Shown here piece after piece: positions 40,878 through 54,235 of a stretch of 59,865 nucleotides of DNA. Under the pieces are notes generated by a model. That model was not told where the DNA came from and did no database searches. It was given only the letters and a program-made list of their open reading frames with translations. Source of the DNA: Pilasporangium apinafurcum. Taxonomy: Eukaryota; Oomycota; Peronosporomycetes; Pythiales; Pythiaceae. A program made the translations under genes and the position numbers. The stretch is taken from the NCBI GenBank assembly GCA_001600495.1, contig BCKE01000051.1:249516-309380 (forward strand). The letters run 5' to 3'. The number at the start of each line of letters is the position of its first letter. The stretch's first letter is position 1.

Positions 40878-41985
40878 TTGAGTATTGCTTCAACACCATT
40901 TGCCAAGATAGAAAGAACTGCAGCTTTGAGAAACAGGATAATCAAAAAATCAAACCAACTACGAGGCGTCCTTGTTTTTGAACGTTGTGATAAAATAGCA
41001 TCAACGAGCGACGATATCGAAGAAAACACCACTAAAAAGCGGAGAGCCCGCCCGGATTATGCGGAACGGAAAGTTCGATAAAAGCAAAGCGTATACACCA
41101 CTGTGAAGACTGGGTGGCGAAAGTTTTGCAAAGACAAACAAATGGCGGGAAAGATTGATAAGACTGTGCGACTTTGTTCAAGAATAGCATGTGAGGCATC
41201 TATGCTGATATCCATCCATGTTCTGCGATTATTGGAAGCTGGCGAAGAACTTCCTCCATTGGATAATAACTTCTTCAGTCGATGCTCATCTGCAATAGTC
41301 AACTTGGCCGGCAGCGGAAAGGTTCATTCTGACTTGGAGACCAGTCAGAATATTTACATGGCCCAGCACCCTTCAGTTTATGAACCGACAGAGAAGAAAC
41401 CCTGTATGAGTCAGATGTTGGTTATGATCGCTCAACAAGTAAGGCAGAATTTTCAAGTCAGCAACCGATTGACGTTCTACTCCCGGTTGTGTAAGTGGAT
41501 GCGCCTGCAGATACGTCTTCACAACAGTGACTATTTCGAAAAGCACCAAGGCAAGATAATCAAGAGTGCTGCTTCACTGCTGGTCCATGCAAGCACCCAA
41601 ACTCAGCATAGCTTATTCGGCCAGATGCTCGCGTATGGAAACGCAAGTTTCACAAGCTCAGCTAAAGGCAACATTAATGTTCCCACAACGACCCTACAGA
41701 AGAAAATTGGTTTTAGATGTCGTGTTGCTGATGTGGACGAGCAAGCTGTGTTGTGCTTGTTAGAAGAAGATGAAGGGGTTCGGCCTTGACGGAAAAATTG
41801 TCAGTGACGGTCTTTATAGTGTGCAACATTGCAAAAATAGTTAATGTCATCGCACATTGTAGGATCGTGACATCAACGCCGCAATCGACATTTTGAGACT
41901 ATTCATCGACCAAGTGAAGAAAAAGAGGAGACTTAAGGCCATCACGAGGAAAGAGAATGAATTGGTACTCGAAATCAAAAACTGA
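40878..41985 (+). pseudogene. Internally deleted Fanzor-like nuclease gene (copy C)
   Basis: An open frame at 41103-41789 (228 codons) contains DKTVRLCSRIACEASMLIS, VLRLLEAGEELPPLDNNFF and FYSRLCKWMRLQIRLHN. To my reading this is the helical N-terminal region of oomycete Fanzor-type proteins. A frame at 40878-41081 just before it may be its first part. About 40 bases after its stop, in another frame, comes Cys (41830), x4, Cys (41845), then DRDINAAIDILRLF (41863 on) and a basic tail to a TGA at 41983-41985. That is the zinc-ribbon and RuvC-III end. TAA at 41842 and TAG at 41860 interrupt it; the TAG stands where related copies have Trp. RuvC-I and RuvC-II are absent, so most of the middle has been lost. 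Confidence 0.6.
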
Positions 41986-42523
41986 GGTGATAAACGACCT
42001 CATTGCTATGATTCCAGAAACGGATGAGTGTAACTATTTTCTCCACATGTTCTGTACCGCGTGTGGTGCAAAAGGACAATAAAGGTTAAACGATAACTTT
42101 CATGTGTGCAGTCAATAAGATGGAAGGACAAAGAATCATCTCTCTGTATTTACAAAACCCATTTCAAAGAAGGGGAAAGGTGCAACTGTTGTAATTCGCT
42201 AAAGAAGACTATAAACTCTCCATCTTCCATGTTCGTCTGAGTGTCCACCTTCAAAGCAGAAGAAGATGTATGATATCCATTATGCACCGAGTCTTTAAGT
42301 TCGTATCTTCCTTGTGAACTTATTGTATTAAGTACGTTTTGTACCAACTTAAGTTCGCTTGTTTCAGATTTCGATAGAGGCCAGCAAGGTACGTGAAGGC
42401 GACCATCACTCTGATTGTCCAGTCCGCCGTTTATTACCAAAGAAACCACAATACTGACAGTGGCGCGAAACCCTCACACATACACACACGTTTACGTTCG
42501 AGCGCGTGGGAAACGTGCGCGCG
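41986..42523. other. Intergenic region before the giant PDZ gene
   Basis: It holds the 3' flank of the nuclease relic and the promoter of the gene at 42524. A minus-strand frame (42150-42449) has no recognisable domain. A CA-rich stretch lies at about 42475-42490. Confidence 0.4.
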
Positions 42524-45500
42524 ATGGATTCAACGAGCGACGGCGCGCGGGTGGATGTGTCACCGCCATTAATCTCCGTCGATCCAGAAGATGCAAATCG
42601 ACGAGAGCACGCGATTGCAGTTCAAAACACAAGCGATTTTACAGTGACCGACACTCCTGTGTCCGCATCTGCTAGTGAGTGCGGGAGCGTGAAACGACAG
42701 CGCAACTCAGACACTGATAGCGATGAGAAGAAAACTATAGATATAGAGGTACAAGAACGAGGATCGGAAGAAGCAGAGGACCAACAGGATGCAGTGGAGC
42801 TCCAATCGCGAAATAACCAAGGTTCTGGCGCATATGATGTACCTACATCAAACGTGGATGCGGACGATGCGGATATGTTGACGGAAAATACCGAAGAGTA
42901 CGAGTCAAAAGATGAGGAAAATAGTGCGACAGACGAAATTGATTCGGCCAATGACACACCGAATGACACACCGTCCAAACGCCGCAATGGTAGCATTGAG
43001 GACGACGCGGAACGAAAGGAAGGTTTGGATGACAATACACCTCTAGACGAGGGAGCTGTGACTGCGATCGAGCGCGATAACGACAATGGAGAAAAGCCAG
43101 TAACGACAGCATCAAATACAGAAGCAGTGGGATCAGAACACGTCGCTGACACTGTCGACAACTCCATCGCGTCTCTCAGGCGAATGATACAGGAGGTACG
43201 TTGCTCATACATTGATGTGTATTGTAAAGCTACATCTCCGGTGGATTTAACGTGGAATTTCATTGTAGCGTGGGTTGGACACGACATCATTGGATCAATG
43301 GAGCGTCCGCTCAGACGGAAAGCTTGTGGATGCATCTGGAAAGAAATATCGCGACGTTCAGGATGCGTTTCGAGCGTATACTTTTGCCCTAACGGGTATG
43401 ATTCCACGAGAGGACATATACTTTTTGGCAATCCTTCGCAGAACTCTAGCGGAGCAGGAACTACCCCTTCATGACGGTCCTATAAGTGTGTTGTCGTTGG
43501 GTAAGGTGGTTCCAGAGCCCCTTTTCTACAGTCCCAAGAAACTTTTTCCGGTACTGATGTGATGAAGAAGGCATAATATCAGAACTGCAAAACTGATGTA
43601 TTCTTGTGTCCATAGATTGGGTACGAAACGCTTGTAAACGTGCAGGTTACCAAACCAACCACGCTGTCGTTCCGTTTGCGCTGTAGTACGTACATCCATA
43701 ACGCATATTTGTCTAACTGTGTAAGGTTGATTTGATTTGTTTATCTGAATTGTTTTATTTGTAGAAATTGTCCATGGAAACAAGAAGAAGTCTCCTATAT
43801 TTGTGGTGGAAATGGAGAAAACGACAGGTTTAATGGGAATTTCTACTCTGTGATGATGTCTTCATATTAATAAATCTGCTCATGTGTCTATAGACATCGT
43901 CTTTCGATCTTATGTTGCAAGCAAAGCATGGAAAAAAGCGCTGGCTCATTTTGAGAATTTGACAACGGAAGAACTTACGGCTTTAGTAGGGGACTATGAA
44001 ATGTACCCATCGACAGAAGCAAACGATTCTCGGGAATATCTATCGATTGCAAGCTCAGAGGATGGTTTTGGGCTGCTTCGTCGAAATGTAACACGAGTAT
44101 TGGAAGGGCTACCTCAAGTGTTAAAGTGCAAAGATTATCAATTTTGGGAAGAACGGCACCCTGTTACGGCTGATGTCCATACTAAACTTCGATCTCGATT
44201 AAAAGCACAAGTAAAGACGTCGCTTAAAGCTCAAGATAGTTTCTCGAAAGAGGATATCAAACAGATCATTTCACAAGAGGTGGCGTTGCACATCCATTCA
44301 CAGGATCCGGATGAATTAGCTCGAATCCAGCTGCAAAAGGATAAAGAGAAACGGGAAGCTGAAAAAAGAAGCGTTCGTGAAGCAGCTCGTAAACTTTTAG
44401 AAATTGAGATGAAGGCACAAGAAGATGCAAAAGAAGCGCAGCGGAGGGAGAAGGAAGAGAAAAAAAATGCAATTTTGGAAGCGAAGATGGAGGCGTTAAG
44501 ACAAAAAGAAGCGCGAAAAGAAGCATCGCGGTTAGCAAAGGAAGAAGAACGGCGTATGCGAGAAGAGGAGAAGGAAATGAAGCGTGCATTAAAAGAGGAG
44601 GAAAAGCGAAAAAAGCTCGAAGAGAAGGAAAACCTAATGAAGCGCCGAATAGAAGAGCTAAGGCAACGACGAAAGATGAGGGAGGAGCAACGATCTATTT
44701 TAGAAAATGGCGTGGTTACAACGTCAAGTCATGCTCAACCTGTTGCCGTGAGTGGCAACGATAGCGTCGAAACTAGTGACTGTAATGAGCCGGCAGCTCA
44801 TAGGGGGATCGAATCTTCAGCCACAACACCTTCTGGAAGTGCGAAGACTTCAGGTTCCTCGATTCGTCAACAGCGCCTTGCTTTGCTCAAGTTTGTTGAG
44901 GAAGAAAAGGATCGAAGGCGACGAATACGCATCTGGGAAAAGAAAAATCATGTGGAAAAGTGTATTTGGACCTCTGTAAAGTCAAGATATCAGCGTGATG
45001 TCAAGTGTACCGACAAGCTCTCTTGTTCTGACGATGAGACAACAAATTCTGGCGGTTCTACTGATCAATCTGTCGAGAATTTAAATAAAAAATCTAGCTC
45101 ATTTCCGCAGAACATCATTTGTTCTTCAAAGGAATTAGATTTGGTACCAGAGGAACTTCAAGCGGATTTGTTGTTCATTTGGGACTTCATTTCGACGTTT
45201 GCTGACTGTTTGAGATTGACGGTTGTTCCTTCACTTGGCATCTTTGCTAAAATGATGGCTCTCAGTGACGGCTCAAGTCCAGTGGGTGATGGTGCATTGG
45301 AAGATGGTTCGCTTGGACAATTATTCGCTGGTATTCATGCTGAGCTCATAAAAGTACTTGTCGCTGAGTATTTCCCAGTGTTACAAATGGGCACGCGGTT
45401 GGATGAATTTTATCGAACACGGCCATTGAATATATTTAGTTGGCCGGAACTTGCTCGGCAGGTTTGCTTATTGTTCATTGAAGTTAAGCATCCTAGTCCA

Positions 45501-48500
45501 GATGAGCAGATACTTAAATCACTGAAGGGGTCAAAATCGTATCGAGATGATTCAGTCGTAATACCAGTGAGACAGAAGCTACAGAGAAGAGGTTTGCATC
45601 TACTAACTGGTGTTCAGTATGAAGAAAGATCGTCAGATTTAAACTCAAGCCTCCCGTTAGAGAAAAACACTGATATGACGACTGATGTAGTCAATGCGAA
45701 CTCATCGTCTGCTATGAGCGCGTACTATGGAGTCGTAATTCCTGATGGAATATCAAGCAGAATAGAAGTGACCGAAAGAGATGGGCATCTTGTCATTAAA
45801 AATGTGGCAGATGTCTCCAATACGACTGATCCCAATACCGCTGCAGATGAATCAAAGCCATCTGACGCAACCAACGATGATGGGAACGACAACGTTGGAA
45901 GTATGAAGGTTGGAGACTACCTCGTGAGTATCAATGGTCAGAATGTGAAGACAATGACAATGAGTGAATTTAATACTCTGCTGGAAACGCTGCCTCCTCC
46001 TCATGGGGTGCTGTTGTCTTCTTCTATTCCACAGACAAAAGTTTCTCTCAAGCATATACCAACGACAACGAGCTCATCATTATTGAAGCGGTGTGCGCAT
46101 GTGCTGAAAATATTACGTGCTAAAGAGATTTCGTCTCCGTTTAATCAACCGGTAGATGCTGAGCTCTATCCTGATTATTACTCAAGCGGCATTATCGCGG
46201 AGCCGATGGATCTGGGCACTATTGCTGAAAAACTTGAGGATGAGGACTACGAAAATGACGATGTAGAATCATTTGTGGAAGACGTGGCGCTCGTGTGGAA
46301 GAATTGTTACACATACAACTCTGTAAAGGCAGAAATTTCGAATCTCGCACGAAAACTCTCTGCTATCTTCGACCGGCTAATGAATGAATGGGTGTATACG
46401 ACTGTGACTCGGCCATTAATAGCAAGCGAAGAAGACTTTTGTCGTAATTGTCAGACGAATCATGTGAAAGACCGTTTGCTGTTATGTGACAGATGCGATG
46501 CCCCTTATCACACGTTTTGCCTCGCAAGTCCGTTGTCAAAGGTTCCAACTGAGGAATGGTTTTGTCCAGCATGCGTTAAAGATCCCGAATTTTCTCCAGA
46601 TCTGTTTCGAAGAAAGCCATCAGACGCTGTTGGTGTGGGAAAAGAAAATGGAAGTCTACAAGACCAAGATTTCACCGAGTTCGAAAAACGGGTCCAAACA
46701 GTAATTGAATTACTATCTAAGGAAAATTACGCGGAACTGGTGATTGATGAAAGATTAAATATTCTGAAGGTGCTGTGTGAGCTCGTTCAGGGAACAGCAG
46801 TAGTTCAATCGATATACCACTCCCTAGAAGAAAAAGCCAATGAAGCACGAAGGGATTTTGGTGACGCACTAGCTGATTTGAGGCGTGAGTGGGATCATTT
46901 CTCTCCTCCACGAAGCAATCACGGCATCGAGCGTACTAACAAGTTCTTCATTGACGGAGTGGAACATGAACTAACTGATGAACTATTGCAATATTTGGGT
47001 GACAAGGCGACAGCTGAATTGGAGAATCGGCCGATTCCAACCTTACCAACGAGTGCACTGCATCGACTCCATCACCAATACCATGATGTTGAAACTATAT
47101 TTGGTTCAGAAGTACCTGAATCTTTGACAGAACCGAATGACAGCACCTCAGATGACTCCGATTCGGATGAAGACCATTTGTTGGAAAAGTTTGGCGATGA
47201 TTTCTTATGTACATTCATACAAAAGGTAGAACCAACTATCCCTCGTCCTGATATTGGCAACGATGTGCAGTCGAATTCATCGTGTATGTTTTGCGGTTTG
47301 GAGGATGGAATCCTTAATGGGTCCTTGCATGTTTGCAAAGTTTCCCCACTGACGCACCAGGTAACAGAACTTCGCCAGTATGAAATTCCAGAATTTCTTG
47401 CGGGTGAGAGCCACGCAACATTTAGAGTGGAGAGTATCGTCGACAACAATTTATTGAATATTAATATTGCACCCGTACCTGAAGGTGCCCAGCTTCGAAA
47501 GCATCAAAATCGTGCAGGAATGGATATATCTCATGTTCCTTTCCCCAATCAGAATGGTGGAATGGATCAACAAATTCGTATGGATATAGATGCGACAAAG
47601 CAAGAAGAGATGACAGAAGATGTTATTTATGCAGTTAATGATCGCGTTGTTCACGGAATGGATCTCAACAAGGTTATGGAGGTGATACAGAACGCGGATA
47701 AACCTGCACTGATCTATTCGACGACTCTCCCAGGTGAGGCATTGAAGGCATCTGTGTCGATCGTCAAGTATTATTCAATTCCATTGGCGCTGGATTTTGA
47801 TATCTTCGAATCATATATATTTGTTCAATCATATCAGTCTTCTCCTGAAGTTCCAGTTGGATTTGGAGAACTTTGCGGACAAATATTTCCTGGCGATATC
47901 TTGCTGATGGTAAACGAGATCTCAACAACAGGCATGGATTTGCCTGAACTACTAGAGTTATTACGCGCTGACAGCTCAATCGTCAAGTATCTCGTGTTCG
48001 CTCGTCCACCTTGTGGTGATATGAAAGCTTTAGTTAAGCAATGGCAGCGCATTTCGAATGATAACACTATCCAACGCTCTATACAAGATAAAATCAGGGC
48101 CGAAATGATAGAAAATACCCAGGGCAACGGTGCAAATGATCGATATTATTACGAAGTTACTTTTCATGACGGACCGCTTGGGTTAGCACTATCACTTGAA
48201 GATAAGGGTGTGATTGTGAAATCTCTGAATGATCACTCGAATGGAATGCTGAGCCAAGCATCATTAAGTCGCCAAATTCGTCCTGGTGATTTGGTGGAAA
48301 CGGTGAATGGTGAAGTCTATGGACCCTTACGCGATCTATCGCAATTTACTTCAGCACTGCTTCGTTTACCTCGGCCGTTAGTGATCGGGTTTTCCAGAGA
48401 TATCAAACTAAGTAATCTCAATCAGGTCGACGCCATGAATGAAGTGAGTAAAAAATCCAGTACATCTTATTTAGAATTGATTGGTGATTCAAGCCGACTC

Positions 48501-51500
48501 CGTAGAAGTCTTGATCTTCCTCCAAAATCAGAGGTGAAGACTTTCCGTGTATTGGCATTCCCATTTCCTTTCGTCGTTGCAGAATTTGTGAATTCACTTC
48601 GTGTGATTGCTACAAATGGAACCGTTCATTGTGAATCTGTGGAACTGAAGCATAATAGCGGCCAACAAGATGAATGTGCGACTTCAGTGATAAATGTTGG
48701 GGATCGCATTGTTGGGCTAAATGGGAAGCCATTGTCTGGGTTGAGCTGGCTTTCCGTTCAGACTCTCTGTAGAGATTTATTAGCGGGAACTCCGCTGTAT
48801 CTGCACTTAGTTCCACATATCCGTCAGGCGACGTTATTGATGGCGCATACGCATTGTGCTCAAGCTGCAAACATGGCATGGTCAGAGTGTGAATATTTGG
48901 CTTCTAAGCTCCAGAAAGCACGCCGTCTGGAAACTTTCCTTAATTGGATGGTGGTACCTCGAACGCTACCGCTAGGAAGATGTCGAAGTGGCTTCACATA
49001 TTATCGGTTTTTTGGTGATCGGCAACGTGTGTACTTGGTATCTTCAGAGAAAAAATGGTTCTCCATTCAGCAAAAAGTTCATTTTACGAACCTACTATCA
49101 TACTTAGAAGCAAACTCCAGGGATTTGGTAATTGCAACACGTATACGTGCGTGCTTTCATCTTATTCTCCACGGTGACACTAGTATAAAACTAAGTGTCC
49201 CATCCCACAAGGTTACCAGTGCGAGTGGCTCAGCATCTGCAAAGTTGTGCTGTGAGTTTTCTGATGTTTCATTTTTACAAAGTGGTCCTTTTGCTGTCCG
49301 ACGAGAGATCATTTTGTCCGTTTCTGAAAGCGAAATGGAAAGTCATGAGGCATCACTTACCTACTGTGGCCGAAAGTTCTATGTCGGTACTTTCAGTACT
49401 CGAGATCAAGCTGAAAAAGCGTTACAAATTGCCGAAGCTGGTATGTATTCCACCGGTTTACATATCGCTCCGGCATCTGATGTGTCTTCACTAGTTGCCG
49501 CTCGGTTTCCGTCGCTTGATGTACCGGTTCTAAAGGCGGAGACTGTGGTCAGGCGCAACTTGGCTCGAAAGTACGAATATGGGAGTGTTCTGGATACCTC
49601 AGGTAGGCCAAGAGGTATTCCACTATCTCAGTCCGTCTACCATACACTTCGTCGTGGCTTGAAATTCGGCTCAAGCTCAATGCCACAGAATTCTATGTTG
49701 GAACCCTCAAGAGCATATTATCACGAAGTCAACAACAACAAGGGACGTATGAGCAATGTTTCGTCTCAGCTATCGTCAAATGCGTATGAACAAATGAAAC
49801 GAAAGAGGAGTCAGTACGACAACATTGAAATGTCGATGTATCAAAATTTTGACCAGCTAAAGCGATCAAAACAGCATGCGGGGAATGTGTCACAACAACT
49901 CTTGCAAAGTTCGGCTGCACAGCCATCAACAAGAGTCTCACCTGGACACGCAACAGAAGGTAATGGATCTGTTTTGTTTAAGCGTTCTCTTCAATCGCTC
50001 GGAGATCAAGGAAGAGCAATGCTATCTGCGTGGAACCAGTTTGCTACTTCTCCAAATGTTGCAGCTAGCAATGGACTGGCGTTTGCTTGTCTGTCAAGCT
50101 TTGAGGAAGTGAAAAAAGCACTCTCAAGGATCATTGTTGATCGTAATGGGCCGCTTCCTGATCCAAAAACATTTGTTTGCTTGCATCATACGTATGTGAT
50201 TGGTTTGATTTGCGCAATGACCACTCAAGCTTTAACTAGAAGTCGTAAAACAACAGGTGATTCGGCGTTTGCGAAACTGATTGCTGATGCATTCGCTACG
50301 GCTATTCTCAGTTGTATGGATCCCTCAACAATGCTACGCACTAGAGCATTACACGGCTTTGCTATCGCTGCCAAGCATTGTGAACATTCAGTGCGATCGA
50401 GTGATTTGTCAGATGAGCTTCATCATGTGGCAAATTTCATCCTTCAATTTTTGCGAACGACCCAATATCTTGCCGAAGGAAACTTTGAAGATATGACGCG
50501 TTGCCGCTCCATCCTCCCACCTTTAAATCGAGGAATGGAGACTTTACCGGCTTCATTTTTTCAACAAATTAAGCTTCTGGACAGCATCCGTGAGTCTTAT
50601 TCTCAAAGAACTGCTCGACTATCTTCAGTAGCAAGTCGCAAACTCCCAGGTCCTACTGCAAAGTCTTCGCCTCATGGAATGGCTCATCTTTCTCCATCAG
50701 TATCAGTAGGAGCGGGGAGTTCAGGTCCTAATGTCGCCAACGGCACTTTTATCAACGTCGATTTCGGTAAGGGACCATTGGGAATTGTGATCAACTATTC
50801 CAGTCGCGGCACGATAGTTGTCACTGAATTTTCAAACGACAGCGGTATGATGGGCCAGGCACAAGCAAGTGGAAAAGTGCTAATCGGCGATGAGGTATAT
50901 GCAGTCAATGGTGATCGTCTTGAAGTCATTGGAATGGAAGGGTTTAAGATGGCGGTTGCCACCGCCGCCCGACCACTACGCGTTACATTTCGTCGATTGT
51001 CGTCAATTGCTAGAGCACCGTATGTAGCCAGTGCACGGTCTAACACTAGCACAACTGGATTACCTCTGCGGCAACAAACTCAAAATACTGTACCTGTTTT
51101 GAAATACCCACAAGGTATTCCGACGGCTCCGCAAAATCAATATTCTGCATCGTCGGCTCGTGACGCAATGTATTCTCCTGCCCCATTACCGGGAGTAATG
51201 AATGGGTACTTCAATGGACAGCAAGGAACTGCAATGGCAATGCCCACCGAAAATATGAATAGGGCCTATCAACAACAGAATGTGAACGCATATCCTGATA
51301 ATGAAATTGATATCAATCCAATTCCATTTCAAGCTTCTGCACCTCAAAGCTCTGGTGCTGGAAATGATGGAAAGATACCATCGTATGGAATGGCTGCACC
51401 ATCCACTCTCGGTCCGTACGCGGATAACATGTCAGTACCTTATCCTGCGGCACCAAATGACAACAATTATGGAGTTTTACCAAATATATTCGACAGTAAT

Positions 51501-54046
51501 GCAGCTCTTCCACCTCCAACCGAATGGCAAGCTCCAGCGAGTGCAGCAATGAATTACGGTGCTGGTAGACCAATCGCATCAGTGTCAACATACTCATCGA
51601 ACCCGACTACAGGCGAATTGAATGGTCCTACCAGCATGCCACAGCAAATGAATCCTTCTCAGTACCCTACGACATCGATGTCATTTGCGACGGCGTCATC
51701 TCTAGTACCGAATGCTTCTCAAGACTCGACAGGTTCATACATGGGCAATTCGTCGTCTGACTATGTCCAATTCGTCGCTCCAAATGATCAAACAAATGTG
51801 CAACCCAATTCAAATCAACTAACTTTCTATGATGCAAATGATACCACATTTCGGGGTGTGTCTGGATTTGAAGTGGATACGAGTACGCTGACTGGTGCCG
51901 CGTCGGGAGCCTCACAAACTGCACAAGACGTGGAGACGGAACCAGAATCGCCGTCAGTATCGCAACTGACAACTCCTGCTCAGTCGGATACAGAAGGAGA
52001 AGGAGGAAGCAAGGGTACGTCGCTTATGCGTGAAGCGCAACTGATGAGGCTAAGGGCTGTTTCAAATGCGTTGGAAACCAGTATAGCAACAACCCATTCA
52101 GCACAAACGCCTATAATATCGATGAATACGACTAATGGTATCCATACTTCAGCAAACCCCAATGTTGGAAGTGCTCCATATTCGTCATCAAGCATCACAG
52201 AATCGGTTTCGATACCAGTGAACGAACAAGAAGTCACCCTTGGTTCGAGGGACAATCATGATGTGGATACGGCAGAAGGAACTGGTGCCAGACGATCTTC
52301 ACGTGTTTCCAGGAAAATCACGACCAACATTGCGGATTTGTACGATCCTGAACTTGCAAAAAGCAGTCAGCTCAAATCAGGAACTGGTCGAATAAATAAC
52401 AAAATTGTGGAACCTACGAGTGGTGAAGTCGGGGAACTGGCCACGGAACTGCTGGAGCCATTCCAAGTAACAATTCGACCACTCAAGTCTGATATCCCAT
52501 ATGCGTTATCACTTCTGAGAGCACAGCTACTGACAGTGGAAGCCGCTATGCCACGTGATGCCTTTCGCACGGGCCGGTGGATCCGCTCAATCCGTGCAGC
52601 GTGGGCAGAAATGGTATATTCTTGTGATTCTGCAGCAATGTTGTTGGAGGCGATTTTGTTTTTGGAGTCGAATATCGAAGCGGAGTGGTTGGACCCGTGC
52701 TGGAAAGCGTCTCCGTTACAAACTGCCAGGAACGCACTAGCCAGTGCTACGATAGCGTCCGCCGCAATGCGATTATATGCACTGGATGATGCTGTCGCAT
52801 ACGTGCGAGTCAAACGGTCTGGGAAGCGTAAACAAAAAGCACCATCAATTGTAAGCACCAGCCGCCCGTCATCACCAGCAAATGGTGCTATATCCAGTTC
52901 GCCAATCACACATCCATCAGAATTACCATTTATGAATATGCTATCAAGTGGAACTATTGCACTAGCCAATAAGATTATCAATCGGATTGTTGCTGGAGTT
53001 CGTGACAAGACGATGAGTGCTTATATGCAACGAAAGGTAAGTGATTACAGTTACTTCTACACTCCAATGTTGGTTGAGTTATGTAATATATTGTTGCTGA
53101 TATAGGCAAAGAGTGAGCTTTCTGCAATCACGTCGCTTTCGGATGAGCAAATCGATCAGTGGGTCAAAGTTTGTGTATCACAAGCACAGCAACAGCCATT
53201 ACGTGGCCTCGCAGTCATGACAAGTCAGTCAACTCAGGGAGCTGTCGCATCGCGCCAAGCGACACCGAAGCGCAAAAATCCTGGAGCGCAAGTTAGTCCT
53301 TCGGGCCAACCGTCGACTCGAAAACGAAAGAATGCCCGGTCAGGCGGTAGCTCCAGTGGTCAGCACCAGCGGGTGGAGTTTCGATGTTTCCAAATGAAAA
53401 CTACCACGTATCAATTTCACACAGGCGTACTGGATGCAACGTTATCAAGTCGATTGGAGCACATCATGACTACACTGCTGAGAAATGAGCTGGCATTGCC
53501 ATTTGCGCAACCGGTGAACCCAAACGACGTACCTGGGTATACAGATATCATCAAAACTTCAATGGATCTAGGAACCATCAAGACGCGGTTGACCAGAGGC
53601 TATTATGAGCAACGGTATCAACTCTTTATCTCGGACGTGAATCTCGTCTGGACGAACTGTTTTACATTCAATCGCCTCGACTCGGAGATCTCCAAGTGTG
53701 CGAATCGTCTGAAATGTGAGTTTATGTGTCATGATGTGTCATGGACATGATGAAGGCAAACTGTACTCATTTCATATTCGTTCTGTGTGTGTATCCTGAT
53801 GCAGCAATCTTTAATCGTCTTTTTGAGCAATGGATATCAGACATCCCTCCAGGCACACCCGTCGCCCAATTACCCACTGAAGAGCAATGTCGACAGTGCC
53901 AGCAAGACAACGCCACAGACAGCATGCTTCTCTGTGATAGTTGTGATGCAGCGTATCATATTTTCTGTCTGAATCCGCCGTTGTCAGTAATTCCACCTGG
54001 TAACTGGTACTGTCCGCGGTGTCCACTTCAGCAGGTGACCATGTAA
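42524..54046 (+). CDS. Giant chromatin-reader scaffold: FYRN-FYRC, DDT, PDZ array, two bromodomain-PHD pairs (7 exons)
   Basis: The proposed exons are 42524-43195, 43269-43550, 43616-43685, 43765-43827, 43894-53036, 53106-53715 and 53805-54046, giving about 3,693 residues with phase kept at every junction. After an acidic N-terminus, exons 2-4 rebuild an FYRN (LFPIGYETL, RLRCKIVHG, PIFVVEME). Exon 5 opens with an FYRC (GFGLLRRNVTRVLEGLP, CKDYQFWEE; about 363-450). A charged coiled coil follows (about 510-640). A DDT domain (LLFIWDFISTFADCL) lies at about 780-855, a PDZ at about 969-1075, a bromodomain at 1090-1195 and a PHD at 1211-1260. Four PDZ-like units lie in 47.4-48.8 kb and a clear one (GKGPLGIVINYSSRG) at about 2649-2732. 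A second bromodomain spans exons 6/7 and a second PHD ends the protein. DDT-bromo-PHD resembles BAZ/BPTF remodeller subunits. Confidence 0.85.
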
Positions 54047-54235
54047 TTGCATCAAACGATTGCGCACAGGAATCTTTGTTTGTCGATGTAGTATGTATGG
54101 GAATCCATGTTTAGATTACTCGAGTCGTCATTTTGTTCTTTTGATTGCCCATGCTTTCTAATCCCCTTCTCTACCCCGAAGAGATCATATGAGATGCGAA
54201 AGTATCTCAGGAAGGACCTTCTGTTTTTTTCTTTG
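54047..54235. other. 3' flank of the giant gene
   Basis: This is short spacer up to the start of the mobile-element remains. Nothing is recognisable. Confidence 0.4.

Noticed and set aside
42622-43431. 269-codon minus-strand frame over the first exons of the giant gene
   Set aside because: It is antisense to a phased, multi-exon gene with clear FYRN continuation and has Ser-rich shadow composition.
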